Shown here: one piece after another, positions 47,591 through 56,623 of the stretch
How the letters are laid out: each line of letters opens with the position of its first letter
How positions within the stretch are numbered: position 1 is the stretch's first letter
Assembly: GCF_030347995.1 (NCBI RefSeq)
Contig: NZ_JAQIBC010000002.1
Location: 336,800-400,799, forward strand
Direction: 5' to 3'
DNA length: 64,000 nt
Source: Sulfurovum xiamenensis
Lineage (GTDB): Bacteria > Campylobacterota > Campylobacteria > Campylobacterales > Sulfurovaceae
Made by a program: the position numbers and the translations under genes
Notes under the pieces: generated by a model
The model's input: only the letters and a program-made list of their open reading frames with translations
The model's database searches: none
What the model was told of the DNA's origin: nothing

Positions 47591-48172
47591 CTACTGTTGA
47601 GAAGTTTCCCGAAGATCCTTTAACTTCTCTTGATAATCCTCTTCATCACCATAAGAGAGGAATTCCTCATAATACTTATGTTGCGCTATCACCTTCTTCG
47701 CATGTTTTATAGGACAAAAGTAGAGTTCGGTTCTACCAGAAATGGCTGAAGCATACAGCATTAGGCCATTAAAATAAGAGCAATAAAGACAATTGAGCTT
47801 TTCAATAGCGTTTAAATATCCAAGGTAATGATGGTCAAAGTGCATATAGTCACTTCGTTTGATAAACTCAAACTTAAAAATTCTGAATGCGATCTGTTGA
47901 TAGATAAAGAGCAACACGTCAAAGATGATAGCAGGAATGACCATCACATAGATAAGAGGTGCCGTAAGCAAATGTAAAAAAGGCACTTCCCTAAACCAGG
48001 TTAAAAGATTTTTCATATTCTCTTTTTGTTTGGCCAAAACCTCTTGTTCAAATGTCACATAGCCATTTTTGATCTCATAAGAGATATGATTCTCTTGTTT
48101 GTCGATCTCTTTTGCAAGTTTCACCTTCATCTTGTCGATCTCTTCAATCATTTCTCTTATCTTATCATTCAT
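47591..48172 (-). CDS. Conserved-looking membrane-associated protein of unknown function
   Basis: A 193-residue protein with an N-terminal coiled-coil-like charged part (residues 1-55), two hydrophobic segments (about 65-105) and a C-terminal soluble domain with three cysteines (LNCLYCSYFNG and YFCPIKHAKK) that could bind a metal. No family name is assigned. It is monocistronic and converges on the PGPGW gene. Confidence 0.6.
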   Translation of the reverse strand: MNDKIREMIEEIDKMKVKLAKEIDKQENHISYEIKNGYVTFEQEVLAKQKENMKNLLTWFREVPFLHLLTAPLIYVMVIPAIIFDVLLFIYQQIAFRIFKFEFIKRSDYMHFDHHYLGYLNAIEKLNCLYCSYFNGLMLYASAISGRTELYFCPIKHAKKVIAQHKYYEEFLSYGDEEDYQEKLKDLRETSQQ

Positions 48173-48351
48173 AGATAACCCTTCATATGTTTCAATTCTT
48201 GCTTATTATACAGAGTTAACTCTATGGTATCAATGTAATTATTATAATATGTGTAAATAAAAGAGTGCCGTGAAGCAGTAGTAAAAAGTTGAATGCTGGA
48301 AGAGCATACCAAGCATGAACAGAATCTACAATCCCAAATGGTCAGGATGCA

Positions 48352-49125
48352 CTAGTTCTTTGCTCTAAAAAGCGTTCCTTTCGTATGTTTACCATCCATG
48401 AGAAACTCATAGGCAGTCGAAAGATCAAACCCGCTACATAGAAACATTTCACGTTTTTTATTGATCAGGAAATCTGCAGCAACCAACTTAGTATATAGAC
48501 CGCCTGATGTAAATTCATTATGAGGTCTATATACTGCAGCAAGTTCATCTTCTGAAATACTATTCACTTCTTTTAACATTTGTGCATGAGGATTTTCATC
48601 TGGATTGCTGTCATAGTAACCGTCTATATCACTCAAAATAACCAAGAGATCCGAGTCTGTATGATGGGTCACTTTGGCTGCAAGTAGATCATTATCTCCA
48701 AATATCTGATCAGGTGTACTTGAAATATCATTCTCATTGACAATAGGAATGATGTCTTCTTTAAATGATGTTTGTATGATCTGGCTAAATATCTCTGTAC
48801 GTTTTCTGGAGTTAAAATCATCTTCGGTCAAAAGAATTTGAGCAATATCCGTATCATAGATATCAAACTTTTTTTTGTAAGAGCTCATGAGTATAGGCTG
48901 TCCAATTGCAGCCAGGACTTTCTTGCTAATATGTTCTCTTTTGTCTAATTTTAAAGCTGTGTACCCTGCTGCTGCTGCACCAGAACTTACAAATATAACC
49001 TCATATTTTTTGCGAACTTCTACGATAAAAGAAACGAGATTAAGCATACGCTCTTTTGCGATCTCACCCTTCTCTGTTAACACAGAACTTCCTACTTTTA
49101 TAACGACTCTGTTATATTGATTCAT
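48352..49125 (-). CDS. proB: Glutamate 5-kinase without PUA domain
   Basis: A 257-residue amino acid kinase catalysing the first step of proline synthesis. Motifs: VIKVGSSVLTEKG near residue 9, VSSGAAAAG near 45, NENDISSTPDQIFGDNDLLAAKV near 138 and LSDIDGYYDSNP near 165. It lacks the C-terminal PUA domain of E. coli ProB. The start ATG 49125 has AAGG upstream; the longer frame to 49197 has none. It is not adjacent to proA. Confidence 0.9.
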   Translation of the reverse strand: MNQYNRVVIKVGSSVLTEKGEIAKERMLNLVSFIVEVRKKYEVIFVSSGAAAAGYTALKLDKREHISKKVLAAIGQPILMSSYKKKFDIYDTDIAQILLTEDDFNSRKRTEIFSQIIQTSFKEDIIPIVNENDISSTPDQIFGDNDLLAAKVTHHTDSDLLVILSDIDGYYDSNPDENPHAQMLKEVNSISEDELAAVYRPHNEFTSGGLYTKLVAADFLINKKREMFLCSGFDLSTAYEFLMDGKHTKGTLFRAKN

Positions 49126-49236
49126 AGTAACCTTAATCGATTTTTGATGTAGCGGACGATAATAACAAAATAACTTTAAAGTTATAGACTTCATCAAGCA
49201 CTATGCTTTACTCCATGAAGAATGAGTGAAAACATT

Positions 49237-49932
49237 TTAGACAGAAAATTGGTTTCTAAATGCTTTTGCTCCATCTTTACTGGATTCTATCTGATCAGGG
49301 ATATCTTGAAATGAAAAACGGAGTTTACTCTGTTCTATGGTCTCTATCTCTTTGATCTTGTTAATATTGATCAGATAGGATCTATGGATACGTACAAAAT
49401 GATAAGCCAATAATCTTTTTTCAAGATCAGAGATCTTTTGGGCATAGTAAGAAAATCCTTTCGAAGAACGTAACATCACTTCACTGAGATCCGCTTTGAC
49501 ATAATAGATCTCCTCTGGTTTCAGTAGATAATAGCTCTCACCCGTCTTACTCATCAAACGAAGATCATTACTGCTTTTACTTTCCACTTTAACACGTGCT
49601 ATACACTGCTCTAACTGTTCTATACTGAAAGGTTTGACCAGATACCCTACTGCACCGATATCAAACGCTTTAAGCGCATGTTCATCATACGCTGTTTGAA
49701 ATATGATGGCTATGTCCTCCTGATGATAACGTAGTTCATACCCCAGTTCAAGTCCACTGCTTCCAGGCATGTTAATATCTAATAGTGCCAGATCAACATG
49801 ATTCTCTTTGATCGCTTGAAGTGCACCTGTCGCACTCTCTGCTTCTATGATATCTTCATATCCAAGTGTATTAAGCATTCTTTTCAGTCTGCTAAGTGCT
49901 AAAGCTTCATCATCAACGATGAGTATTTTCAT
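49237..49932 (-). CDS. LytTR family response regulator
   Basis: A 231-residue regulator with a receiver domain (D7/D8 pocket, phosphorylated aspartate in LALLDINMPG near residue 53, K in VKPFS near 100) and a C-terminal LytTR DNA-binding domain (residues about 130-228, with SYLINI and FVRIHRSYLI). It overlaps the 3' end of the histidine kinase gene by 20 bases. Confidence 0.9.
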   Translation of the reverse strand: MKILIVDDEALALSRLKRMLNTLGYEDIIEAESATGALQAIKENHVDLALLDINMPGSSGLELGYELRYHQEDIAIIFQTAYDEHALKAFDIGAVGYLVKPFSIEQLEQCIARVKVESKSSNDLRLMSKTGESYYLLKPEEIYYVKADLSEVMLRSSKGFSYYAQKISDLEKRLLAYHFVRIHRSYLININKIKEIETIEQSKLRFSFQDIPDQIESSKDGAKAFRNQFSV

Positions 49933-50920
49933 GACAATCTCCTAAATAGATAGTAAAAGTGGGGGTTTCTTTGTCTGTTATTTCTATCTTTCCCTTACAG
50001 AGAAGCTTTAGACGCTGGGCTAGATTCGTTAAGCCGGTTCCAAATTTGGTGTTTTTCATTGCTCTACCATTATTTTTCAATATCAGTGTATTTTGACTTT
50101 GATCATAAAATAGAGATATTTCTAATATTTTTTTGTCTATAAAACCATGCTTTATAGCATTCTCTACAAGTAACTGAATGGAAAATTTCGGTACTTTTAT
50201 CTTAGGTATAGAATCATCAATATGCATATGGATCTTACCTGAAAAACGTATATTCTCAAGTTCGACATAATCACGCACATTTCTGAGTTCATCATTCAAT
50301 GGAATGAGTGCTTTTTCATCCATAGTATTGCGTAAAAAAGTAGATACTTTTAATATGGCAGTCTCAGCTTTGTTCGGATCTTGGTGAATGAGTTCTGCTA
50401 TAGAATTCAAAGCATTAAAAAGAAAATGTGGATTGAGCTGAGTCTCCAATGAACGGAGACGGCTTTGCAAATAATGATGATCAACCTCTTCTTTTTCATT
50501 ACGCATCTTTACAAAACGATACAGCAAAGCACCTACTATATACGTCAGAACACCTATGGTAACAGCTATTTGGACATGGTGGGTATGAAATAAGGGGATA
50601 AGATCAATATCCCATAACTCTGCAATTTCAGTACTTAATAAAGTACCTAAAAAACCAGAAAGAAACGAGAAGAATATTGCCAATGGTAGCCAAAATATTT
50701 TTGAGATCTTTGGTAAAATAGTTTGATTCATAAACGTAATGAACAAAAGAGAGAAAAATGTAATAGAAAAACCAAGCATAGCTCCAAAATACATACCTTG
50801 GACCCATTCAAGACCTAAAAGCACATACCCTAAAGAAGAGAGCAACATCGCAAAAACAACGCCAATAAGTAAAATGTAAAGCCAATCAAGTACCTTGATA
50901 CGCAAAGCGATATTATACAT
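49913..50920 (-). CDS. LytS/YehU-type sensor histidine kinase
   Basis: A 335-residue kinase with four TM segments (about residues 10-130) and a His_kinase domain with the phosphoacceptor in NPHFLFNALNSIAEL near 166, followed by an HATPase (LVENAIKHGF, GTGLTNLAQRL). ATG 50920 follows GAGG at eight bases and overlaps the desaturase stop by eight; the longer frame from 50947 has no RBS. It is the partner of the LytTR regulator; the signal is unknown. Confidence 0.9.
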   Translation of the reverse strand: MYNIALRIKVLDWLYILLIGVVFAMLLSSLGYVLLGLEWVQGMYFGAMLGFSITFFSLLFITFMNQTILPKISKIFWLPLAIFFSFLSGFLGTLLSTEIAELWDIDLIPLFHTHHVQIAVTIGVLTYIVGALLYRFVKMRNEKEEVDHHYLQSRLRSLETQLNPHFLFNALNSIAELIHQDPNKAETAILKVSTFLRNTMDEKALIPLNDELRNVRDYVELENIRFSGKIHMHIDDSIPKIKVPKFSIQLLVENAIKHGFIDKKILEISLFYDQSQNTLILKNNGRAMKNTKFGTGLTNLAQRLKLLCKGKIEITDKETPTFTIYLGDCHENTHR

Positions 50921-52334
50921 CCAGCAATCCTCTGAGATTTTCAACACCCAACATCACTCCAGGCCATCCCTGTGCTGCATAGACTGTATCACCTACCTGA
51001 TATAAATCTTTAATTGGAGTATCATTGGAAGGAAGTTTTGGTAGGAAGTTTTTCATAGTGATAGCATTTCCTCCAAGTTGTGAACGGTTAATATAACGCT
51101 TGAAGCTTCTAGGTGTAGCAGCGAACTGATGCACTATCTCCTCTTCATTGATATCAAGTATAGCACAGATACTCTTTAGCATTTGAGTTTGAAGTTCTGA
51201 TTTTTTACTCTGATAGGTTTGCTTATCTTCCCAAAACCTTACATCAGTATGTATGGATGCTGTCACACTATAGTGCCCTTCAGGTGTAAGCATGTTATCT
51301 GTCACATCTGAAAAAGAAACAAAGACTGCATTGGATATGCTGTGTGTATATTGTTCATCCTGTATCAGTTGATAATGATGTTCATACTTCTTGTCACTTC
51401 TTATTGTCATATAGAGCATAAATGAACTTTGGTGATTGTTGAGTGTTTCATACTTTTGATAATAGTTCTTTACTTTTTCATCATTAAAAAGTTTTTCGCT
51501 GTCATAAATGGTACTGTTCAGTATCACTTTTTTGGCTTTTAGTGACTCATTTTTGGTATGTAGTGTGAAATGATCACTGTGTCGTTCAATCTTTTCTATT
51601 TGTGTGTTACGTTTGATATACTTCATCTTTGCTGTCATCTGATCAAACAATCTTCCGAATCCACCTGGTACATAATGAGTTTCATTAAAAGAATATCCCA
51701 AAGAGAGTGCTGCAGTAAAAAAATTGATCTCTTTTGAATGAGCCTGTGCAACGATGAGGATCTGTGCTTCTAGAAATTTTTGATACTCTTCCGAAATATC
51801 TCCATAAAAATCGTTGATAAAATCATAGGCATTGGTCCGTAAGAAACGTTGAAATCTGACCAATAAAGGGAAAAAACTTGTCAGTGATATAAGTTTATGC
51901 CATAGAGAACGATTAGAGTAGTAATGTCCATGCAAAGCATAAAACTCTTTTCCAAGTCTATGAACCAATGTCCAAAATTCACGATTTTTAGGATGAGGAT
52001 AGTTTTTTTCAAGCACTTCTAAAAAATCTTCCAAGTCGGAAAAACGAGGTGTGATTTTTTCATTTTGTATAATAACGATTGTAGGGTCTGTGACCAGAAG
52101 TTCAGGCGTAAAGCCTATTTTGTCAAACATTGATTTTACAATATGACCCTCTTGATATCCAGCCAGTGTCGTAGCACCGGTATTGTAAGCATAACCTCCA
52201 TGTACAAAGGTCGAACTGCATCCACCAAGATATGGCTCTTTTTCAAACAAAACAGTCTCATACCCTTTAGCATCCAGATATGCAGCCATGCTGCTGCCAC
52301 CTATACCAGAACCAACTACTGCATACTCGATCAT
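50913..52334 (-). CDS. CrtI/CrtISO-like FAD-dependent oxidoreductase
   Basis: A 473-residue flavoprotein. The Rossmann dinucleotide motif VVGSGIGGSSMAAYL is at residues 6-20, LFEKEPYLGG follows near 30, and the C-terminal FAD motif is YQVGDTVYAAQGWPGVMLGVEN near 445 (given in part: GWPGVMLGVEN). The group includes phytoene desaturases and carotenoid isomerases, but no carotenoid genes are present. It follows hemH with a one-base overlap, so a porphyrin or heme-related substrate is an alternative. Confidence 0.8.
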   Translation of the reverse strand: MIEYAVVGSGIGGSSMAAYLDAKGYETVLFEKEPYLGGCSSTFVHGGYAYNTGATTLAGYQEGHIVKSMFDKIGFTPELLVTDPTIVIIQNEKITPRFSDLEDFLEVLEKNYPHPKNREFWTLVHRLGKEFYALHGHYYSNRSLWHKLISLTSFFPLLVRFQRFLRTNAYDFINDFYGDISEEYQKFLEAQILIVAQAHSKEINFFTAALSLGYSFNETHYVPGGFGRLFDQMTAKMKYIKRNTQIEKIERHSDHFTLHTKNESLKAKKVILNSTIYDSEKLFNDEKVKNYYQKYETLNNHQSSFMLYMTIRSDKKYEHHYQLIQDEQYTHSISNAVFVSFSDVTDNMLTPEGHYSVTASIHTDVRFWEDKQTYQSKKSELQTQMLKSICAILDINEEEIVHQFAATPRSFKRYINRSQLGGNAITMKNFLPKLPSNDTPIKDLYQVGDTVYAAQGWPGVMLGVENLRGLLDV

Positions 52335-53272
52335 TAGGAGACTTTCATACTCTCATATAGATTTGCTATGCATTTGACAAATGAGGGATGATCATTAGGG
52401 GCCTTTGCCACACGATACTCCACAAACCCAATTTTTTCAGCGATCTCTCTATACTCTACATCAAGTTCAAACTCTGTCTCAGAATTATCAATGGTAAAGG
52501 CTATCGGATAGATAATAACTTTTTTTTTCTTTAGACTTTTGAGTTTATCCTCAAGATAGGGACGTATCCATTCCAGTGGTCCAAGTCTTGACTGGTAGGC
52601 AAGATGGGTCTTATGAAACTGAATACCTGCTTCGAGCAATGCTTTACGAGCATGATATACATTGTACTTGATATGACGCTGATAGTTATCTCCATTATCT
52701 ATGATCTTTTTGGGTAGTCCATGTGCAGAAAAAACCAACTCAAACTCTTCAGGATTGTCTGTACCAAGTGCCTCTTTGATCCGCTCTACACTTGCAGCGA
52801 TATAATCTGGATGACGGTAATAACTATGCAGTGTTTTTACTTTTGCATGAATACCCTGCTTTTTGATACTCTCTTCGAGATCTTCCATACTTGAAAGTGT
52901 CGTTGTACTTGAGTAATGCGGATATAGAGGGATAGCATAGATCTCATCCACATGCTTAAGTCCTTGAAGTGCATCAAATGAATAAGGAGGGGTATAACGC
53001 ATAGCCATATGTACGGTAGCATCAATACCCTCTTCAAGTTTTGATATGAGTTGTTTTGTATACCCTACCAAAGGTGATCTTCCTCCTAAAGCAGCATAAC
53101 TGCTTTTGGCTTCTTCTTTTCTTCTCCATGTAATAAGTTTTGCTAACATCTTACGTATAGGCTTTGGTGCTGAAATAATGCGTTTATCGTTGAACATATT
53201 GTTCAAAAAAACTTCTACCTCATCCAAGTTATTGGGTCCACCCATGTTCATTAATACTATGGCTCGTTTCAC
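52334..53272 (-). CDS. hemH: Ferrochelatase
   Basis: A 312-residue enzyme inserting iron into protoporphyrin, the final step of protoheme synthesis. Typical features: LMNMGGPNNLDEVEVFLNNMF at the N-terminus (in part: MNMGGPNNLDEVEVFL), MRYTPPYSFDAL near residue 92, the catalytic histidine in FSAHGLPKKI near 185 and the acidic ExxxD region SETEFELDVEYRE near 268. First gene of the operon with the desaturase and the two-component pair. Confidence 0.95.
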   Translation of the reverse strand: MKRAIVLMNMGGPNNLDEVEVFLNNMFNDKRIISAPKPIRKMLAKLITWRRKEEAKSSYAALGGRSPLVGYTKQLISKLEEGIDATVHMAMRYTPPYSFDALQGLKHVDEIYAIPLYPHYSSTTTLSSMEDLEESIKKQGIHAKVKTLHSYYRHPDYIAASVERIKEALGTDNPEEFELVFSAHGLPKKIIDNGDNYQRHIKYNVYHARKALLEAGIQFHKTHLAYQSRLGPLEWIRPYLEDKLKSLKKKKVIIYPIAFTIDNSETEFELDVEYREIAEKIGFVEYRVAKAPNDHPSFVKCIANLYESMKVS

Positions 53273-53350
53273 GGAAACCTCACTTTTTTGTTTATTTTAC
53301 AAATAATAGGGTTGTGTTCGTAGCCTCATAATGTCGATTCATTGTAAAAA

Positions 53351-54169
53351 CTAGGTTAACTGGTGTTTTAGCGCTTTTTCTATGTCTGTATATTCAAAGA
53401 CAAAACCTTGTTCCTGGAGTGCAGTAGGATAGACTTCTTTCGAACCTGTAAGGACAGAGCTGGCTTCCCCATACATGATGCGCAAAGCAAATTCAGGAAT
53501 AGGCAGTATGGTAGGACGATGTAAAACCTTTCCTAATGCTTTGGTTAAAACATAATTTGTAACAGGGTTGGGGGAAACAGCATTAAAAACACCGGTAAGA
53601 TGCTTATCAATAATGAATTGATAGATGCGTACCAGATCTTTCATAGCTATCCAACTGGTCATCATCTTCCCATTTCCAATAATGCCTCCAACACCCAATC
53701 TAAATGGTGTAAGCATCTGTGCCAATGCACCACCCTCTTTGCCAAGTATCACACCAAAACGTAATATAGTGGTTGGTTTCTCACACAATCTAGCTTCCTC
53801 TTCCCACTTATGGGCAAGTTCACCCAAAAAATCGTCTGCTATTTCTGTACAGCTTTCATCACATTTTTGATCATCAGGATAAATACCAATGGCTGAAGTA
53901 GAAATAAAATGTTTCACATGACTTTGATTGATCGCTTTTACCAATCGTTCTGTACTTTCTATACGGCTTTGAAGAAGAATTTTTTTATAAGGATCACTCC
54001 ATCGCTTGATAATAGGAGCACCGGCAAGATTAATGACAACATTAACGTCTTCTAATTTTTTTACTATCATAGAGATGTCATCTTTCCTGTCTATGACACT
54101 ACACTCTTTAAAATGATTCTGTAAAGCCGTTCCAACGAACCCGCTGGCTCCAGTCAGTGCTACTTTCAT
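53351..54169 (-). CDS. TIGR01777-type NAD-dependent epimerase family protein
   Basis: A 272-residue extended SDR protein related to E. coli YfcH. Nucleotide motif VALTGASGFVGTALQ at residues 3-17, NLAGAPI near 49, STSAIGIY near 94 and the C-terminal DUF1731 part (RPTILPIPEFALRIMYGEAS). AGGAG is seven bases before ATG 54169; a GTG one codon upstream is too close. The substrate is unknown. It lies 78 bases from hemH and may be cotranscribed with it. Confidence 0.85.
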   Translation of the reverse strand: MKVALTGASGFVGTALQNHFKECSVIDRKDDISMIVKKLEDVNVVINLAGAPIIKRWSDPYKKILLQSRIESTERLVKAINQSHVKHFISTSAIGIYPDDQKCDESCTEIADDFLGELAHKWEEEARLCEKPTTILRFGVILGKEGGALAQMLTPFRLGVGGIIGNGKMMTSWIAMKDLVRIYQFIIDKHLTGVFNAVSPNPVTNYVLTKALGKVLHRPTILPIPEFALRIMYGEASSVLTGSKEVYPTALQEQGFVFEYTDIEKALKHQLT

Positions 54170-54252
54170 CACTTGTCTCCTTTTTATTATTGTAGAGACT
54201 CTCTATGTACTCCGTGTGCAATAATATATTACATAGAGTAAACAGATCAGGT

Positions 54253-54633
54253 CTATTTTAGTAGTGCTTCTATCTTTTCTTCGAGTTCTTTAGGTTTGGT
54301 AGATGAACCAAAACGCTCAACTACCTTACCCTCTCTATCCACAAGGAATTTCGTAAAGTTCCATTTGATCGCTTCTGTACCCAAAATTCCCGGCTGTTCT
54401 GATTTAAGATATCTGTAAAGTGGATGCGTATCATCGCCGTTGACATTGATCTTGGAGAACATAGGGAAAGTCACACCACAGTTCACACGACAAAAATTCT
54501 GTATCTCTTTTTCAGAACCTGGTTCCTGGGAACCAAACTGGTTACATGGCACACCTTTTCTATAATTAAATTTAGTATAATAGCCTTTAATACCCCTAAA
54601 CATCGTTGAAATATCTAATTGAACAAAAATCAA
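54253..54633 (-). pseudogene. 5'-truncated glutathione peroxidase copy
   Basis: From about 54558 to the stop, the frame encodes some 100 residues closely matching the C-terminal half of the intact peroxidase at 54903, starting at CNQFGSQEPG and including WNFTKFLVD. The N-terminal half with the catalytic cysteine segment is missing; the first 27 codons are unrelated AT-rich sequence. Catalytic function is therefore impossible in the normal way. The copy is closer in base composition to the core than the intact neighbour, so it may be the original gene, damaged by the insertion or deletion that created 54559-54902. Confidence 0.75.
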
Positions 54634-54902
54634 CGGTATAATTAAGTATTTTTAACTTTAGTATATTTAATTTAATACTTTTAAAATACCCTACTATCTA
54701 AAAAAGTATAATAACTTTATATCCTTAAAATTGTTTTTTGATTATGAATCTTGTAATGTAGTTATGTAAATATATGAGTTTATTTTAATATTTAAATGGA
54801 TTGTTTAACTCTATCCAATCTTATAACTGGACAGTATGGATAAGATATAAATTGCCAGTATTCTATTGATTCTCTTATCTAGAATCCTACAGCTAGATAT
54901 TG

Positions 54903-55490
54903 TTAGAGTAGTGATTTAATTTCTTTTTCAATTTCTTTGGGTTTGGTTGCTGAGCCAAAACGTTGAATAACTTTTCCATTTTTGTCAATTAGGAATTTTG
55001 TAAAGTTCCATTTTATTGACTCTGTTCCCAAAAAACCAGGTAGCTCAGATTTTAAATAAGCATAGAGTGGATGTGTATTTTCACCATTAACTTTTATTTT
55101 TGAAAACATCGGGAAAGTCACACCAAAGTTCACACGACAGAAGTTTTGTATCTCTTCTTCTGTTCCAGGCTCTTGAGAGCCAAATTGATTAGATGGAAAA
55201 CCAAGTACAACCAGACCACTTTCTTTGTATTTTTGGTAAAGTGCTTCTAGCCCATTATATTGAGGTGTGAAGCCACATTTACTAGCTACATTGACTATGA
55301 GCAATACTTTGCCTTTGTAAGGTTCAAGCGTTGTTTCTGTGCCATTAATAGTTTTGACTTTAAAGTCATATATTGAAGTCATATTTTTATCCTTTGCATA
55401 TAAATTAACTGATAGTAATAGAAATACAGTATTTACTAAAAGTATCATATAATTCTTATAACTTTTTTGATGATAATTATAATTTTTCAT
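54903..55490 (-). CDS. Glutathione peroxidase family protein, exported
   Basis: A 195-residue thiol peroxidase. An N-terminal hydrophobic segment (YMILLVNTVFLLLSVNLYA) ending in a signal-peptidase-like site predicts export to the periplasm. The catalytic cysteine is in NVASKCGFTPQY near residue 72, with the glutamine in FPSNQFGSQEPG near 102 and the WNFTKF tryptophan near 156; a second cysteine (NFCRVN) could act as resolving residue. It reduces peroxides, probably using thioredoxin. Its AT-rich codons differ from the truncated neighbour. Confidence 0.88.
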   Translation of the reverse strand: MKNYNYHQKSYKNYMILLVNTVFLLLSVNLYAKDKNMTSIYDFKVKTINGTETTLEPYKGKVLLIVNVASKCGFTPQYNGLEALYQKYKESGLVVLGFPSNQFGSQEPGTEEEIQNFCRVNFGVTFPMFSKIKVNGENTHPLYAYLKSELPGFLGTESIKWNFTKFLIDKNGKVIQRFGSATKPKEIEKEIKSLL

Positions 55491-55600
55491 CTCTTCCTTT
55501 CGTGCTATAAATTACTTGGTATTCACTCAACCTTAGAACCTCTCAATTATGGAGGATTCCTTCCATACTATGATTGTAGCATATTCCAATTACTACAAGA

Positions 55601-55951
55601 TTGGCTTTTGAGCGTACACGTGGTGCATATCAACGTACAATGATGGCATGGGTTAGAACAGGAACATCACTGATTACCTTTGGTTTTACTGCATACAAGT
55701 TTTTTCAGTTGGAAATATCCGGGAAAATACCACTCATCAAAGTATCACTCATTGGAGCACGTGAGTTTGAATTCATATTAATATGTATTGGTATAATTTT
55801 GCTTCTACTTGGCATGTTCGAGCATAGACGAGATATGCGGGCAATGCAGAAAGAGTACCCTGATATGCCTTGGTCTGCTACAAATTTAATCGCATATTTG
55901 ATGGCGGCACTTGGAGGGCTTGCATTGATATCAGTGATCTATCGATTTTAA
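55601..55951 (+). CDS. DUF202 (YidH-like) membrane protein, uncertain start
   Basis: A 116-residue or slightly longer protein with three TM segments. The N-terminal LAFERTRGAYQRTMMAWVRTGTS is the DUF202 signature (in part: ERTRGAYQRTMMAWVRTG). The only standard start is TTG 55601, which falls inside the conserved region; the upstream frame is open for seven codons (to TAG 55577) without a start or RBS. Either a nonstandard codon is used or the 5' end was lost. Confidence 0.65.
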   Translation: MAFERTRGAYQRTMMAWVRTGTSLITFGFTAYKFFQLEISGKIPLIKVSLIGAREFEFILICIGIILLLLGMFEHRRDMRAMQKEYPDMPWSATNLIAYLMAALGGLALISVIYRF

Positions 55952-56015
55952 TTAATATACTCTGGCTGATAGGTCAGAGTTTATCCTACAAAAAAAGAAA
56001 TAAATAACTCTTGTC

Positions 56016-56052
56016 TAAAACCTTATAAAATTATATATTTTATAACGTTTAA
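56016..56052 (+). repeat. Recombination-site-like palindrome, copy J
   Basis: TAAAACCTTATAAA, spacer ATTATATAT, then TTTATAACGTTTAA. The spacer is the same as in copy G read on the minus strand. With copy K (same orientation) it brackets the ArsR, permease and CzcCBA genes. The stretch 56053-56248 holds only AT-rich sequence and the inverted repeat at 56103-56177. Confidence 0.65.
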
Positions 56053-56102
56053 AGAATATGTATTATATACATATAACAATTTTGTGATATAATCCAAGAG
56101 GC

Positions 56103-56177
56103 ATGATAGAGTAATCTCCTCCTAGAGAATAATAAGATTTTCAAAAACCTTTTAAAAATTTGTTATAACTCTATCAT
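56103..56177 (-). repeat. Ten-base inverted repeat 3' of arsR-like gene
   Basis: ATGATAGAGT (56103-56112) and ACTCTATCAT (56168-56177) are exact reverse complements separated by 55 AT-rich bases. It lies 72 bases downstream of the ArsR-family gene. A terminator is possible but the loop is long. Confidence 0.3.
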
Positions 56178-56248
56178 TGTCATACTAGTAAACAATTTAC
56201 GATATTTTTATTTTCTATATTCAAATCTGTTTAATCTTCTCTACAAGT

Positions 56249-56554
56249 TTAACGTGAGCAAGTAATTATGCGAGGTAAATCATCTGCTGCCTTCTTTATT
56301 TCTGATAAGCAACAATTCACCATCTGATCTTGTGTATCTGGAAGGGAATAGATAACCCATTTCCCTTCTTGTTTCGAAGTAATCATACCTGACTCCTTCA
56401 TCTGTTTTAAGTGCCGAGAAACAAGAGGCTGAGAGAGATTTAAAGTATCACAAAACTCACACACACATAGCTCCTTATCTCTTAACAGTAGCCCTAAGAT
56501 TTTTACTCGATTTATATCCGATAAGATTTTCCCAACAGTAACAATATTTTCCAT
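56249..56554 (-). CDS. ArsR/SmtB family metal-responsive repressor
   Basis: A 101-residue winged-helix regulator. The alpha3 metal motif is ELCVCEFC near residue 27, followed by the recognition helix SQPLVSRHLKQMKESG; a CC pair near 83 and a terminal cysteine could add ligands. ATG 56554 starts the conserved protein; the longer frame is antisense to the permease promoter. It is divergent from the Cu/Zn permease with 69 bases between, so it likely represses that promoter and possibly the czc genes. Confidence 0.88.
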   Translation of the reverse strand: MENIVTVGKILSDINRVKILGLLLRDKELCVCEFCDTLNLSQPLVSRHLKQMKESGMITSKQEGKWVIYSLPDTQDQMVNCCLSEIKKAADDLPRIITCSR

Positions 56555-56623
56555 TTTAATCTCTTTTAAAGCAATTTCATATAACAATGTCGTTATATGA
56601 TTATAACATAAAAGGTTGAAGAA

